A stretch of 63,143 nt of DNA from an uncultured Mycoplasmatota bacterium (lineage in GTDB: Bacteria > Bacillota_I > Bacilli_A > RF39 > UBA660): NCBI GenBank assembly GCA_900548695.1, contig URLC01000006.1, positions 1-63,143 on the forward strand, written 5' to 3'. The notes beneath the pieces were generated by a model. The model ran no database searches, was not told the origin of the DNA, and saw only the letters and a program-made list of their open reading frames with translations. Position 1 is the first letter of the stretch; each line of letters opens with the position of its first letter. This document shows positions 34,288 through 43,570 of the stretch, one piece after another. A program made the position numbers and the translations under genes.

Positions 34288-35027
34288 AATCTTTTTATTT
34301 AACTGATGCTGGTAAAGTTCGCAGTCATAATGAAGATAGTGTCATTATTGTTAAAAATCAAAATGATGACTATTTAATGGCTATTGCTGATGGAATGGGT
34401 GGACATTCTGCAGGGGAGGTAGCTAGTTCTATTGCGATTGGTTACTTAGGTAAATATTTTAAAGATACTTTTTTAAATATGAGCAAAGTTGATGCAGTAA
34501 ACTGGATTCGAGATGCTTTTAGTGAAATTAACACATTGATTTTTCAACATGAGAAGACTCATCCAGAAAGTAAGGGTATGGGAACTACTTTGGTTCTTGC
34601 TATATTAACTAAAGATTATTTATTATTTGGTAATGTTGGAGATTCTAGCGGGTTTGTTATGAAAGATGAGAAACTTCATAAAGTTACTTATGACCATACG
34701 CTTGTTAATTTATTAGTAAGTGCTGGTGAACTTACTAAAGAAGAAGCTAGTGTTCATCCTAAGAAAAATGTTTTAATGAAGGCTCTTGGTGCTTCTACAA
34801 ATGTCGAGGTTGATATTTTCGACTGTGATATGGATATTACAGAAATACTTCTTTCTAGTGATGGTCTTACTAATATGTTAGATAGGGAACAAATAGAAAA
34901 AGTCTTATGTAGTGACATAGATGTTGAAGATAAAGTGATTCGCTTAATTCAAAAGGCGAATAATCGTGGGGGTACTGATAATATATCAGTTGCTTATTTA
35001 ATTCGTAGTGAAGAAGGTGACGAGTAA
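34284..35027 (+). CDS. prpC: PP2C-family Ser/Thr protein phosphatase PrpC
   Basis: 247 residues. Metal-dependent phosphatase that reverses PrkC phosphorylation. Seen: VRSHNEDSV, ADGMGGHSAGEVAS (metal Asp), GNVGDSSGFV, SSDGLTNML and GGTDNISV. Overlaps both neighbours, so tightly co-translated with the kinase. Confidence 0.95.
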   Translation: MKSFYLTDAGKVRSHNEDSVIIVKNQNDDYLMAIADGMGGHSAGEVASSIAIGYLGKYFKDTFLNMSKVDAVNWIRDAFSEINTLIFQHEKTHPESKGMGTTLVLAILTKDYLLFGNVGDSSGFVMKDEKLHKVTYDHTLVNLLVSAGELTKEEASVHPKKNVLMKALGASTNVEVDIFDCDMDITEILLSSDGLTNMLDREQIEKVLCSDIDVEDKVIRLIQKANNRGGTDNISVAYLIRSEEGDE

Positions 35028-36829
35028 TGATTACAAAGGGGCAAAAGATAAATGATCGTTATGAGATTATTCGTTCTATTGGTGAAGGTGGTATGGCCAA
35101 TGTATATCTTGGCTATGATACAATATTAGATCGTAATGTAGCAATCAAAATTTTACGTGGTGATTTGTCTAATGATGAAAAGTTTGTTAGACGTTTTCAA
35201 AGGGAAGCATTATCGGCTTCTAGTTTAGCACATCCTAATATTGTAGAAATGTATGATGTTGGAGAAGATGATGGTATTTATTATATTGTCATGGAGTATG
35301 TTGAAGGTAAAACTTTGAAACAATTGCTTAAAAAACGTGGTAATTTAACTTTGTCTGAAGCCATTGATATTATGCTTCAGTTAACAGATGGTATGTCGCA
35401 TGCCCATGATTCTTATATTATTCATAGAGATTTAAAACCTCAAAATGTCATGATTAAAGATGATGGTCAAATTAAAATTACTGATTTTGGTATTGCTATG
35501 GCTCTTAATGCTACACAATTGACGCAAACTAATTCTGTTATGGGTTCTGTGCATTATTTACCTCCAGAACAAGCTAGTGGGAAAGGTTCTACGATTAAGA
35601 GTGATATTTATTCGATGGGTATAATTTTTTATGAACTTCTTACGGGTAGCTTGCCATTTAAAGGGGATAATGCTGTTGAGATTGCTTTAAAACACATGAG
35701 AGATCCTTTGCCAAGTGTTAGGGAAGATAATCCAGCTATTCCTCAAAGTATCGAAAATATAATTTTAAAGGCAACAGCTAAAAATCCAAAGAATCGTTAT
35801 GATGATGCTAGAAGTATGCATGAAGATTTACTTACGGCACTTGATGATGATCGAATGAATGAAGAACCATACAAATATAAATATCCAGAACATGAAAATG
35901 AATCTACTAAGAGTTTAAAGAAACTTGAGGATATTGAAGATAATGAAGAAGAAGATCCAATTGCGACTAAGATCGAAGATAAAGATGATAAAAAACGTAA
36001 AAAAATTATTATTATTTTGTCAATTGTTTTTGGAGTTTTAGTTCTTGGTATTATAATTTTTGCTTTTGTTGTACCAGCTGTTACAAAGTCTAAGACAGTC
36101 ATTATTCCGAGTTGTGAAAATTTAAAAGTCAGTCAATGTGAAAAAAAATTGCAAGATTTAGGATTAGAGGTTAATACTAGTATTAAGAGTGTTTATTCTA
36201 CTAAAATAAAAAAAGATAAAGTAGTAAAGACTAATCCTGAAAAAGGAAGAAGTGTTAAAGAGGGAACAAAAATAACTATTTATAAATCTCGTGGAGAAGA
36301 AACTTTTAAATTAGCAAATTATGTAGGAAAAAATTATATTGAGGTTCAAACTATTTTAGAGACTAAATATGGATTAGATGTCAGTGTTGAAAAACGGGAT
36401 GTTGATAGTTCTGATAGAGAATATGACGAACAAGAAATTATTGGTCAATCTCTTGCAGCTGGTAGTGAAGTTAAAAAAGGAGATTCTATTATTTTATATA
36501 TTCCAAATATTGTAGATACTTTCCCAGATATGGCTGGACAAGGTTGGAGTATTGATGATGCGGAAGCTTTCTGTAGTAAGTATGGTTTAACTATTAATGT
36601 TAAGTATCAAGAAACAAGTGCTTATGAAGAAGGTAAGATTATCGATCAATCTAGAGCAGCTGGTAGTCCGATTGTTAAAGGTACTACTTTAAGTGTTACA
36701 GTCGCTAAGAAACCAACTGTAAAACCACCAGTTGAAGATGGTGATGATACACCAAGTGATGGTGACGGAAATAGTAATACTGGTGGAAGTGGTAGTAATA
36801 GCGGAAATAATTCAGGTACAAAAGAATAG
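35027..36829 (+). CDS. prkC: PASTA-domain Ser/Thr protein kinase PrkC
   Basis: 600 residues. Kinase domain 1-270 with GEGGMANVYLG, IHRDLKPQNVM and DFGIA; a Lys/Asp-rich juxtamembrane region; membrane helix at about 324-346; three extracellular PASTA repeats (about 355-425, 426-492, 493-565); Ser/Gly/Asn-rich tail. Senses muropeptides or lipid II and controls growth, wall synthesis and spore germination in relatives. Start overlaps the prpC stop by 1 nt. Confidence 0.96.
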   Translation: MITKGQKINDRYEIIRSIGEGGMANVYLGYDTILDRNVAIKILRGDLSNDEKFVRRFQREALSASSLAHPNIVEMYDVGEDDGIYYIVMEYVEGKTLKQLLKKRGNLTLSEAIDIMLQLTDGMSHAHDSYIIHRDLKPQNVMIKDDGQIKITDFGIAMALNATQLTQTNSVMGSVHYLPPEQASGKGSTIKSDIYSMGIIFYELLTGSLPFKGDNAVEIALKHMRDPLPSVREDNPAIPQSIENIILKATAKNPKNRYDDARSMHEDLLTALDDDRMNEEPYKYKYPEHENESTKSLKKLEDIEDNEEEDPIATKIEDKDDKKRKKIIIILSIVFGVLVLGIIIFAFVVPAVTKSKTVIIPSCENLKVSQCEKKLQDLGLEVNTSIKSVYSTKIKKDKVVKTNPEKGRSVKEGTKITIYKSRGEETFKLANYVGKNYIEVQTILETKYGLDVSVEKRDVDSSDREYDEQEIIGQSLAAGSEVKKGDSIILYIPNIVDTFPDMAGQGWSIDDAEAFCSKYGLTINVKYQETSAYEEGKIIDQSRAAGSPIVKGTTLSVTVAKKPTVKPPVEDGDDTPSDGDGNSNTGGSGSNSGNNSGTKE

Positions 36830-36838
36830 GAGAATGTT

Positions 36839-37678
36839 ATGAAAGGTCAGATTGTAAAAATTCATAGTGACTTGCATTATGTACAGGAAAATTGTGAAAT
36901 TTATCCTTGCAAATGTAGAGGCGTTTTTCGTAAAGATAAGATATTGCCTTTAGTTGGTGATTTTGTAGAATTTGATTCTAAGAAATTAGTGATTGAAAAG
37001 ATTTTACCTAGAAAAAATGAATTTTATAGACCAAAAGTTAGTAATATTGATCAAGCATTTTTAATTACTAGTTTGGTTTCACCTGACTTTTCTTTAAATT
37101 TGTTAGATAAACTATTAGTTCTTATGGAACTACATTCTGTAGAACCTATTATATGTATTACAAAGAAGGATTTAGTATCTTCTTGTAATTGGGAGAAGAT
37201 TTCTTCTATTTTAAATTATTATCAAAAGATTGGTTATCAAGTTGTTTTTAATACAGAACTTGATAAGATTAAGAAATTACTTGAAAATAAAACAAGTGTT
37301 TTTACAGGCCAAACTGGAGCTGGGAAAAGTACTTTATTAAATAAATTGAATCCAAACTGGAATTTAGAAACTGGTGATGTATCTATTGCTTTGGGGCGTG
37401 GTAAACATACTACTAGGGTAGTAACATTATATCAATTATTTGGTGGAAAGGTTATGGATACGCCTGGTTTTTCAGCATTGGATTTTAAGCAGTATTCTAA
37501 GGAAGAAATTCGTGATGCTTTTGTAGAATTTCATGACTATCCTTGCCCTTTTAAGGATTGTTTACATACAAGAGAAAAGGAATGTTCAGTAAAGATGGCT
37601 GTTTCTAACAATAATATAATGGAGAGTAGATATCTCAATTATTTAAATTTTATTCAGGAGGACGGTTATGAAAGTTAG
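36839..37678 (+). CDS. rsgA: Ribosome small-subunit-dependent GTPase RsgA
   Basis: 279 residues. Circularly permuted GTPase for late 30S maturation. Order of motifs: G4 TKKD, then G1 GQTGAGKST, G2 region GRGKHTTR, G3 DTPG; C-terminal zinc site (CPFKDCLHTREKEC). OB fold at the N-terminus. AGGAGAATGTT precedes the ATG; overlaps rpe. Confidence 0.95.
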   Translation: MKGQIVKIHSDLHYVQENCEIYPCKCRGVFRKDKILPLVGDFVEFDSKKLVIEKILPRKNEFYRPKVSNIDQAFLITSLVSPDFSLNLLDKLLVLMELHSVEPIICITKKDLVSSCNWEKISSILNYYQKIGYQVVFNTELDKIKKLLENKTSVFTGQTGAGKSTLLNKLNPNWNLETGDVSIALGRGKHTTRVVTLYQLFGGKVMDTPGFSALDFKQYSKEEIRDAFVEFHDYPCPFKDCLHTREKECSVKMAVSNNNIMESRYLNYLNFIQEDGYES

Positions 37679-38294
37679 TGTTTCTTTCTTAAGTAGTAAA
37701 AATGTAGTAGTTGATTTAAGAAGATTAAATGATACAGATGTCGATTATATTCATGTTGATATTATGGATGGCAAGTTTGTGTCTAATAAAACTATGCCAT
37801 TTAGAGAAATGAGAAATATTTATAAATATACCGATAAACGATTAGATGTTCATTTGATGGTAGAAAATCCAGAAAAATATATACCGCTATATGCAGAACT
37901 TAATACGGAATATATTACTTTTCATGTAGAACTTTTAGATAATATCGAAAAAAATTTGGAGTTAATTAAAAGTTATGGGATAAAATGTGGGTTAGCGATA
38001 AAACCGGATACACCAGTTAAAAATTTAGTTCCTTATTTACCATTATTGGATTTAATTCTAGTTATGAGTGTTGAGCCAGGAAAAGGTGGTCAAAAATTTA
38101 TTTCTAGTTCTAAAGAAAAAGTGTTAGAACTTCGCGATTTGTTAGATAACTATCATTCTAAAGCAGTAATTAGTATTGATGGTGGAGTAGATCAAGATAC
38201 TAGGAGTTCATGTAGTGGTTGTGATATTGTTGTTTCTGGAAGTTATGTTGTTTTAAATGATGATTTTCAAAAACAAATAGATAGCTTAAGATAA
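37668..38294 (+). CDS. rpe: Ribulose-phosphate 3-epimerase
   Basis: 208 residues, slightly short. TIM-barrel epimerase of the pentose phosphate pathway. VDYIHVDIMDGKFV, LDVHLMVENPEKY, VMSVEPGKGGQKF and SIDGGVD carry the metal and catalytic residues. The order prkC-rsgA-rpe is as in Bacillus; thiN is not next. Confidence 0.94.
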   Translation: MKVSVSFLSSKNVVVDLRRLNDTDVDYIHVDIMDGKFVSNKTMPFREMRNIYKYTDKRLDVHLMVENPEKYIPLYAELNTEYITFHVELLDNIEKNLELIKSYGIKCGLAIKPDTPVKNLVPYLPLLDLILVMSVEPGKGGQKFISSSKEKVLELRDLLDNYHSKAVISIDGGVDQDTRSSCSGCDIVVSGSYVVLNDDFQKQIDSLR

Positions 38295-38315
38295 AGGTAA
38301 AGTTGGGGTGATACT

Positions 38316-39848
38316 ATGAACGAAAAAGAACAATTAGATATGCAAGAGCCGGAACAAGATTTAATTTCTTCTGAAGATGTTCTTGCCGTTGTTAATGGTG
38401 ATCAAGTAGCTTTAGTTGAACAATTAGAAAGAGCAAAAGAAGTAGCTGCAGAGCAGTTAAAACACGCTCATGATACGTCTCAATCAGAGGAGGCTAAAAA
38501 GAAGTTAGAAGAAGAGTTGAAGAAAAAAGAAGCTATATTAGCTGAGGCTAAAAGACGACGTGAAGAAGCAAAGAAAAAAGCACAAGAGGCTAAAGAAGAA
38601 GCAGAAAGAAAGCGTAAAGAAGCAGAGGCTGAGAAAGAAAGACTTCTTTTAGAGCAGCAAAAACAGGCTGAGGCTGAACGTCAAAAGCAGTTAGCTTTAG
38701 AGGAAGAAAAGAGGCGTCGTGAACAAGAAAAACTTCAACATAAGCAACAATTAGAACAACAAAAGAAGGAAAAAGCTGAACAAAAAAAATTAGCTCGTGA
38801 GCAAAAAATATTGGAAAGAGAAAATGCAAAAAAAGCTAAAGAAGAAGCTAAAAAACAAAAGCTTTTAGCTCGTCAGCAAGCTAAAGAACAAAAAGTGCTA
38901 GCCAAAAAACAAATAATAGAACAAAGAAAATTAGCTAAGAAAAAGGCAGAAGAGCAAGCTATTTTAGAAAAACAGGCGAAAGATGTGGCTTTAAAACAAC
39001 AAGAAGAATTGAAAAAAAAGGAATTGGAACAAAAAAAATTAGCAGAAGAGCAAGCTATTAGACAAAAAGAATATGAAAAATCTCAAATATTGGCACAACA
39101 ACAAGCTCTTAAACATCAACAAGAAATGGCTCGTCAACAGGCGATACAGGAGCAAAGACTAGCTGAACAAAGGAAGCAAGAACAAGAAGCCTATGCTAAA
39201 AAACAAGCCTTAGAACAAAAAAGGCGGGCAGAAGAAGTAGCTTTAGAACAAAAAGTAGCTTTGAAAGAAGCTAAAGAGAAGGCTAAACAAGAAAAAAAAG
39301 CTAATAGTAATGTTAAATATATTATGACAGCAATTTTTTTAGTTTCTTTGATTTTGATGGTTATTTTTCTACCTAATATTAGTGAGTTGATTGCTAATTA
39401 TAAAAGAGAAAAAGCTTTTTCTAAGGCTCCTGTTTTAACTACTGGTGTTTTATCTTGTAAGATGAATAAAAATGATGATAAATTCGATTATTATTATACA
39501 GCAGATTTTGAGTTTAAGGATAGTCAAATGGATCGTTTAACTTTTAACACAACTATTAAAGGTGATAAAAAGTTAGATGAGTTAGAGTTAACGGAAATGA
39601 AAAATAGTTGTGAGTTGTTGAGAAAGCAAGTTGCTAATATGGATGGTGTTAGAGTCTCTTGTAGTTTAAGTGAAGGTGTTTATAAAAATAATCAAGTTTT
39701 AAATTATGCGGAGTTAAAATCAGAGGATGTAACGACTGCGTATTTGGAAGCTGGAGGAACATTTCCTAATTATGAATATAAGCAAAGTATTGATGAAATA
39801 GAAAAAGAAATGCGTGCTAGCAATTATACTTGTGAAAGACATAATTGA
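38316..39848 (+). CDS. Long coiled-coil protein with membrane helix and outer YxC-type domain
   Basis: 510 residues in three parts: a highly charged Glu/Lys/Gln/Ala coiled coil (about 45-330) with recurrent EQKKLA / AKEQKVLAKK units; a membrane helix (about 333-355); and an extracellular domain of about 140 residues starting TTGVLSC and ending EAGGTFPNYE...SNYTCER. The last domain is repeated in the next gene. The long coil would lie in the cytosol, which is unusual and hints at a scaffold. TolA-like naming is not justified. No family recognised for the outer domain. Confidence 0.75.
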   Translation: MNEKEQLDMQEPEQDLISSEDVLAVVNGDQVALVEQLERAKEVAAEQLKHAHDTSQSEEAKKKLEEELKKKEAILAEAKRRREEAKKKAQEAKEEAERKRKEAEAEKERLLLEQQKQAEAERQKQLALEEEKRRREQEKLQHKQQLEQQKKEKAEQKKLAREQKILERENAKKAKEEAKKQKLLARQQAKEQKVLAKKQIIEQRKLAKKKAEEQAILEKQAKDVALKQQEELKKKELEQKKLAEEQAIRQKEYEKSQILAQQQALKHQQEMARQQAIQEQRLAEQRKQEQEAYAKKQALEQKRRAEEVALEQKVALKEAKEKAKQEKKANSNVKYIMTAIFLVSLILMVIFLPNISELIANYKREKAFSKAPVLTTGVLSCKMNKNDDKFDYYYTADFEFKDSQMDRLTFNTTIKGDKKLDELELTEMKNSCELLRKQVANMDGVRVSCSLSEGVYKNNQVLNYAELKSEDVTTAYLEAGGTFPNYEYKQSIDEIEKEMRASNYTCERHN

Positions 39849-39858
39849 GGTGAGGATA

Positions 39859-40554
39859 ATGGAGGAGAAAGATGAAGAAATTGAATTATTAGATACAGAT
39901 ATCCAAAATACTCCAGATAATATTGAACTAGATGTTAATGTGACAGATACTAATCAAAATATATCTAACATAGATAATACTTTGGGTGAGAAAAATGGTC
40001 GTAATATATCTAATCCGAATAATAAGTCTGGTAAACCTTACTTGTTAATTATATTATTTTTTATTGTGTTAGGAGCTATTTTGTTACTACCTTATACAGG
40101 TAGATTATTTGAAAAGTTATTTTCTAAAAATACTGAAGTTGAAATCGTTGATGAAATAACTACAGGAACATTAACATGTACTTTGGAAAATGAAAAAGAT
40201 AAAGTCAAATATGATTATACTGAAACCTATGAGTTTCAAGATAATAAAGTTCAAAGTTTACAACATGTTGTCTTAATTCAGGGAGATGCTTTAGTTTTAG
40301 ATGCTAGAGATTTGCAATGTAAGACGTTAAAAGATGTTTCGAAGGAGATTTCTGGTGTAGCTATTCAATGTAATTTATCTTCTAATAAGATGGTAGAAAC
40401 GCAACATTTTAATTTTAATACTTTAAAGCCAAAGAATTTAAATTCTACTTTTATAGAAGCTGGTGGTGTGTATCCTAACTTTGAGCAACAAAATAATATT
40501 TCTGGTATTGAGAAAGATTTAAAACTTAGCGGGTATAAGTGTAGAAGAAGTTAA
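39859..40554 (+). CDS. Membrane protein paralogous to the outer domain of the preceding gene
   Basis: 231 residues from ATG 39859 (GAGGTGAGGATA upstream). Acidic Asn/Asp-rich cytosolic head, membrane helix at about 57-76, then an outer domain TTGTLTC...EAGGVYPNFE...IEKDLKLSGYKCRRS that aligns along its length with the one encoded just upstream, including two conserved Cys. Likely a tandem duplication in which only the outer domain was kept in common. Function unknown. Confidence 0.75.
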   Translation: MEEKDEEIELLDTDIQNTPDNIELDVNVTDTNQNISNIDNTLGEKNGRNISNPNNKSGKPYLLIILFFIVLGAILLLPYTGRLFEKLFSKNTEVEIVDEITTGTLTCTLENEKDKVKYDYTETYEFQDNKVQSLQHVVLIQGDALVLDARDLQCKTLKDVSKEISGVAIQCNLSSNKMVETQHFNFNTLKPKNLNSTFIEAGGVYPNFEQQNNISGIEKDLKLSGYKCRRS

Positions 40555-40601
40555 TTTGTATTGTTTTACATACTTTACAATTGGTAATTATTGTAAATCT
40601 A

Positions 40602-40630
40602 TTGTCAACTCTTTGTAAATATGATAGACT
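40602..40630 (+). promoter_or_regulatory. Promoter of the 3D-domain gene
   Basis: TTGTCA (40602-40607), 17-bp spacer, TAGACT (40625-40630). It lies inside a longer in-frame extension and so supports the 40653 start. Confidence 0.7.
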
Positions 40631-40652
40631 GTTATTTGCAAGGAGTTTTTAT

Positions 40653-41297
40653 ATGAAAATTTTTGGTTATATCATCAATTCTGTTTTGATACTAGGCATT
40701 GTTTTGTACTTAGTTATTGTAGGAATTAATGCTACTAAGCCAACAGTTCTTTCTACAGATATTTCAACTAAGAAATTAAAAAGTTCGGAACTTTTGGTAG
40801 AAGAAAAACAGATGGAACATGATTTGAATAAAGAGGTAGTTGAAGAAGTAGTAAAAGAAGAAATGATAGAAGATGTCTCAGTAGAAGATGAAATTGATTT
40901 GGATGAACAGATTGTAGAAGAAGAATCTTTACCTATTATTTCTGATGTTTTAGAAAGTCATGTAGGGACTATGAGTGGTTATGGTCCTGACTGTAGAGGT
41001 TGCAGTGGCTTTTTAGCTAGTGGTAAGTATGTTGGAGATGGTAATGTTACTTATTATGATTCCGATTATGGTAATGTTCGAATTTTAGCAGGTGATGTTT
41101 CTATTCCTTTTGGTAGTATTGTTAGAGTTAAAAATTCTAGAGTACCAGAATTTGTAGGAATTGTACTAGATAGAGGTGGAAGCATTGGATTTGGTAAGAA
41201 GTTTTTATTTGATTTACTTTATCCATCAGAGGATATAGCTTTAAGTGACGAAGTGTCTTATAATACCACATTTGAAATTTTAAGATTTGGTTATTAG
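40653..41297 (+). CDS. 3D-domain (Asp-Asp-Asp) cell-wall protein
   Basis: 214 residues from ATG 40653 (AAGGAG upstream). N-terminal membrane helix (about 2-25), an acidic Glu/Val linker, then SGYGPDCRGCSGFLASGKYV and a 3D domain with VLDRGG and FDLLYPS, the double-psi barrel of the lytic transglycosylase/Sps-like type. Related domains cut or bind peptidoglycan; two active-site Asp are visible (VLD and FD). Membrane-tethered, outer face. Confidence 0.82.
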   Translation: MKIFGYIINSVLILGIVLYLVIVGINATKPTVLSTDISTKKLKSSELLVEEKQMEHDLNKEVVEEVVKEEMIEDVSVEDEIDLDEQIVEEESLPIISDVLESHVGTMSGYGPDCRGCSGFLASGKYVGDGNVTYYDSDYGNVRILAGDVSIPFGSIVRVKNSRVPEFVGIVLDRGGSIGFGKKFLFDLLYPSEDIALSDEVSYNTTFEILRFGY

Positions 41298-41323
41298 GAA
41301 TAGTTTTTTCTATTCCTTTTTCT
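41296..41323 (+). terminator. Terminator after the 3D-domain gene
   Basis: AGGAATAG / CTATTCCT stem, T6 loop and T run. Confidence 0.9.
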
Positions 41324-41366
41324 TTTCTTTCATGATAAAATTAGTATGCTAGTTGGAGGTAGACAA

Positions 41367-43523
41367 ATGAATGATTTAATTATTAAAGAAATAGCAAAAG
41401 ATTTAAATATAACAGATAAACAAGTTGAGGTAGTTTTAACTTTACTTGGTGAAGGTAATACCGTTCCTTTCATTGCTCGTTATCGTAAAGAAGCAACCGG
41501 GGCATTAGATGAAGAAGAAATTAGAGCTATTAATGAAGTATATGAATATCAAATTAATTTATTGAAAAGAAAAGAAGATGTTATTCGCTTAATTGATGAA
41601 AAAGGTATGCTTACAGAAGATTTAAAGAATTCTATTCTTCTTTGTAATAGATTGGTAGAAGTAGAAGATTTATATCGCCCATATAAGGAAAAGAAAAAAA
41701 CGAAAGCAACTGAAGCTATTGCTTTAGGCCTTGAACCACTTGCCAAGATGATAATGAGTTTTCCAGTTACAGGTAGTTTGGAGGATATGGCTCATAAATT
41801 TTTAAATGATAAAGTTAAGAATGTGGAAGATGCTATTGATGGAGCTAAATACATTATTGCTGAATGGGTTAGTGATAACGCTAGTTATCGTAAGTGGATT
41901 CGTGGTTATTTTTATAAAAATGGAGTTATTACATCTAAGTTGAAGAAAAATGCAGTTGATGAGAATAAGACTTATGAAATGTATTATGACTATAGTGAAG
42001 TGGTTAAATGGATTAAACCACATCGGGTTTTAGCTTTAAACCGTGGAGAAAAGGAAAAAGTTCTTTCTATTAGTATTGATGTAGATAAGGAAGGCATTTT
42101 AACATTTTTAGAAAAAAAAGTTATTAAAAATGATAAATCTTTTGTGGTCGAAACTGTGAAGAGTGCTATAGAGGATTCTTATAAAAGATTAATTTCTCCA
42201 GCAATAGAAAGAGAAATTAGGGCTGAATTGTCAGAAAAAGGTGAAGAAGCAGCCATTGATAATTTTGGTAAAAATTTAGAAGCATTACTTTTAACACCAC
42301 CTATGAAAGAACAAGTGGTACTTGCTTTTGATCCTGGTTTTGTTAATGGGTGTAAGTTAGCAGTGGTAGATAAGAACGGTAAATATTTGGACTCAACAGT
42401 GATTAAACCATTTTTAAATGGTAATACAGAAGACAGAGTTCGCTTATCAAAAGAAGTTGTGGTGCAGTTAATCAAGAGATATCATGTTGATATTATTGCT
42501 ATTGGTAATGGAACAGCTTCTAGGGAGTCGGAAAAATTTTGTGCTGATATGATTAGAGAGTATAATTTGAATTGTAAATACGTAATTGTATCTGAGGCCG
42601 GAGCATCAATTTACAGTGCTTCCCCTCAAGCAATTGAAGAATTTCCTGATTTAGCAGTTGAAAAACGTAGTGCTGTTAGCATAGGTAGACGTCTTCAGGA
42701 TCCGCTTGCTGAGCTTGTTAAAATTCCACCTGAAGGAATTGGTGTTGGTCTTTATCAACATGATGTTAGTCAAAAGAAATTATCTGAGTCTTTAGATTTT
42801 GTGGTGGAAAAATGTGTTAATAGTGTTGGGGTTAATATTAATACTGCTTCAAGTTCTTTACTTAGTTATGTTTCAGGATTAACTAAAAAAGCATGTCAAA
42901 AAATTATTGATTACCGTGAGACCGTTGGGAAAATTTTATCCCGTGATGAAATTCGTAAGAAGAAGATTTTAACTGATAAAGCTTATGAACAAGCCATTGG
43001 CTTTTTAAGAGTCGTGGATGGAGATAATGCATTGGATAAAACAGCGATTCATCCAGAAAGTTATAATATTGCTTTAGCGGTGCTTGAAGATTTAGGACTT
43101 ACTGTTTCTGATATTGGTAGCCCAGAACTTTCATTAAAATTAGATAAATTAGATAAAGATAAGTACTTAGAACAATTAAATACGGATATTTATACTTTAG
43201 ATGATGTTATTTTATCATTAAAAAAACCTAATTTAGATCCAAGAGATGAAATGCCTCAACCACTTTTAAAAAGTGATATTTTAGATATTAAGGATTTAAC
43301 GATTGGAATGAAATTACAGGGTACAGTTCGAAATGTTGTTGATTTTGGAGCATTTATTGATATTGGTCTTCACAATGATGGACTTGCTCACATATCTAAG
43401 CTTACTGATAAGTATATTAAGCATCCAAGTGAAGTTGTTAGTGTTGGAGACATCGTTGATTGCTATGTTGATGATATTTCTTTAGAAAAAGGAAAAGTCA
43501 GTTTAAGTTTACTTCCTCGTTAA
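41367..43523 (+). CDS. tex: Tex-family RNA-binding transcription accessory protein
   Basis: 718 residues from ATG 41367 (TTGGAGGTAG upstream). Tex layout: N-terminal helical domain with FIARYRKEATGALDEEEIRAI; YqgF RNase H-like domain (about 320-450, AFDPGFVNGCKLAVVD); helix-hairpin-helix region (NINTASSSLLSYVSG); C-terminal S1 domain (GMKLQGTVRNVVDFGAFIDIG). Binds nucleic acid; role in transcription and stress, not fully defined. Confidence 0.95.
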   Translation: MNDLIIKEIAKDLNITDKQVEVVLTLLGEGNTVPFIARYRKEATGALDEEEIRAINEVYEYQINLLKRKEDVIRLIDEKGMLTEDLKNSILLCNRLVEVEDLYRPYKEKKKTKATEAIALGLEPLAKMIMSFPVTGSLEDMAHKFLNDKVKNVEDAIDGAKYIIAEWVSDNASYRKWIRGYFYKNGVITSKLKKNAVDENKTYEMYYDYSEVVKWIKPHRVLALNRGEKEKVLSISIDVDKEGILTFLEKKVIKNDKSFVVETVKSAIEDSYKRLISPAIEREIRAELSEKGEEAAIDNFGKNLEALLLTPPMKEQVVLAFDPGFVNGCKLAVVDKNGKYLDSTVIKPFLNGNTEDRVRLSKEVVVQLIKRYHVDIIAIGNGTASRESEKFCADMIREYNLNCKYVIVSEAGASIYSASPQAIEEFPDLAVEKRSAVSIGRRLQDPLAELVKIPPEGIGVGLYQHDVSQKKLSESLDFVVEKCVNSVGVNINTASSSLLSYVSGLTKKACQKIIDYRETVGKILSRDEIRKKKILTDKAYEQAIGFLRVVDGDNALDKTAIHPESYNIALAVLEDLGLTVSDIGSPELSLKLDKLDKDKYLEQLNTDIYTLDDVILSLKKPNLDPRDEMPQPLLKSDILDIKDLTIGMKLQGTVRNVVDFGAFIDIGLHNDGLAHISKLTDKYIKHPSEVVSVGDIVDCYVDDISLEKGKVSLSLLPR

Positions 43524-43535
43524 TTATTTTCTTAA

Positions 43536-43570
43536 AAAAAACAATTAAGAAGTTATCTTAATTGTTTTTT
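43536..43570. terminator. Bidirectional terminator between tex and the CRP/FNR gene
   Basis: 15-bp perfect stem AAAAAACAATTAAGA with its complement, AGTTA loop; A run left and T run right, so it serves both strands. Contains the stop of the minus-strand gene. Confidence 0.92.

Noticed and set aside
38500..39300. CRISPR or tandem DNA repeat
   Set aside because: The repetition is at the amino-acid level in a coiled coil; there are no regular identical DNA units with spacers.
38460..39310. TolA or translocation protein because of the Lys/Glu/Ala repeats
   Set aside because: Low-complexity coiled coil drives such matches; the domain order is wrong and the organism is Gram-positive.
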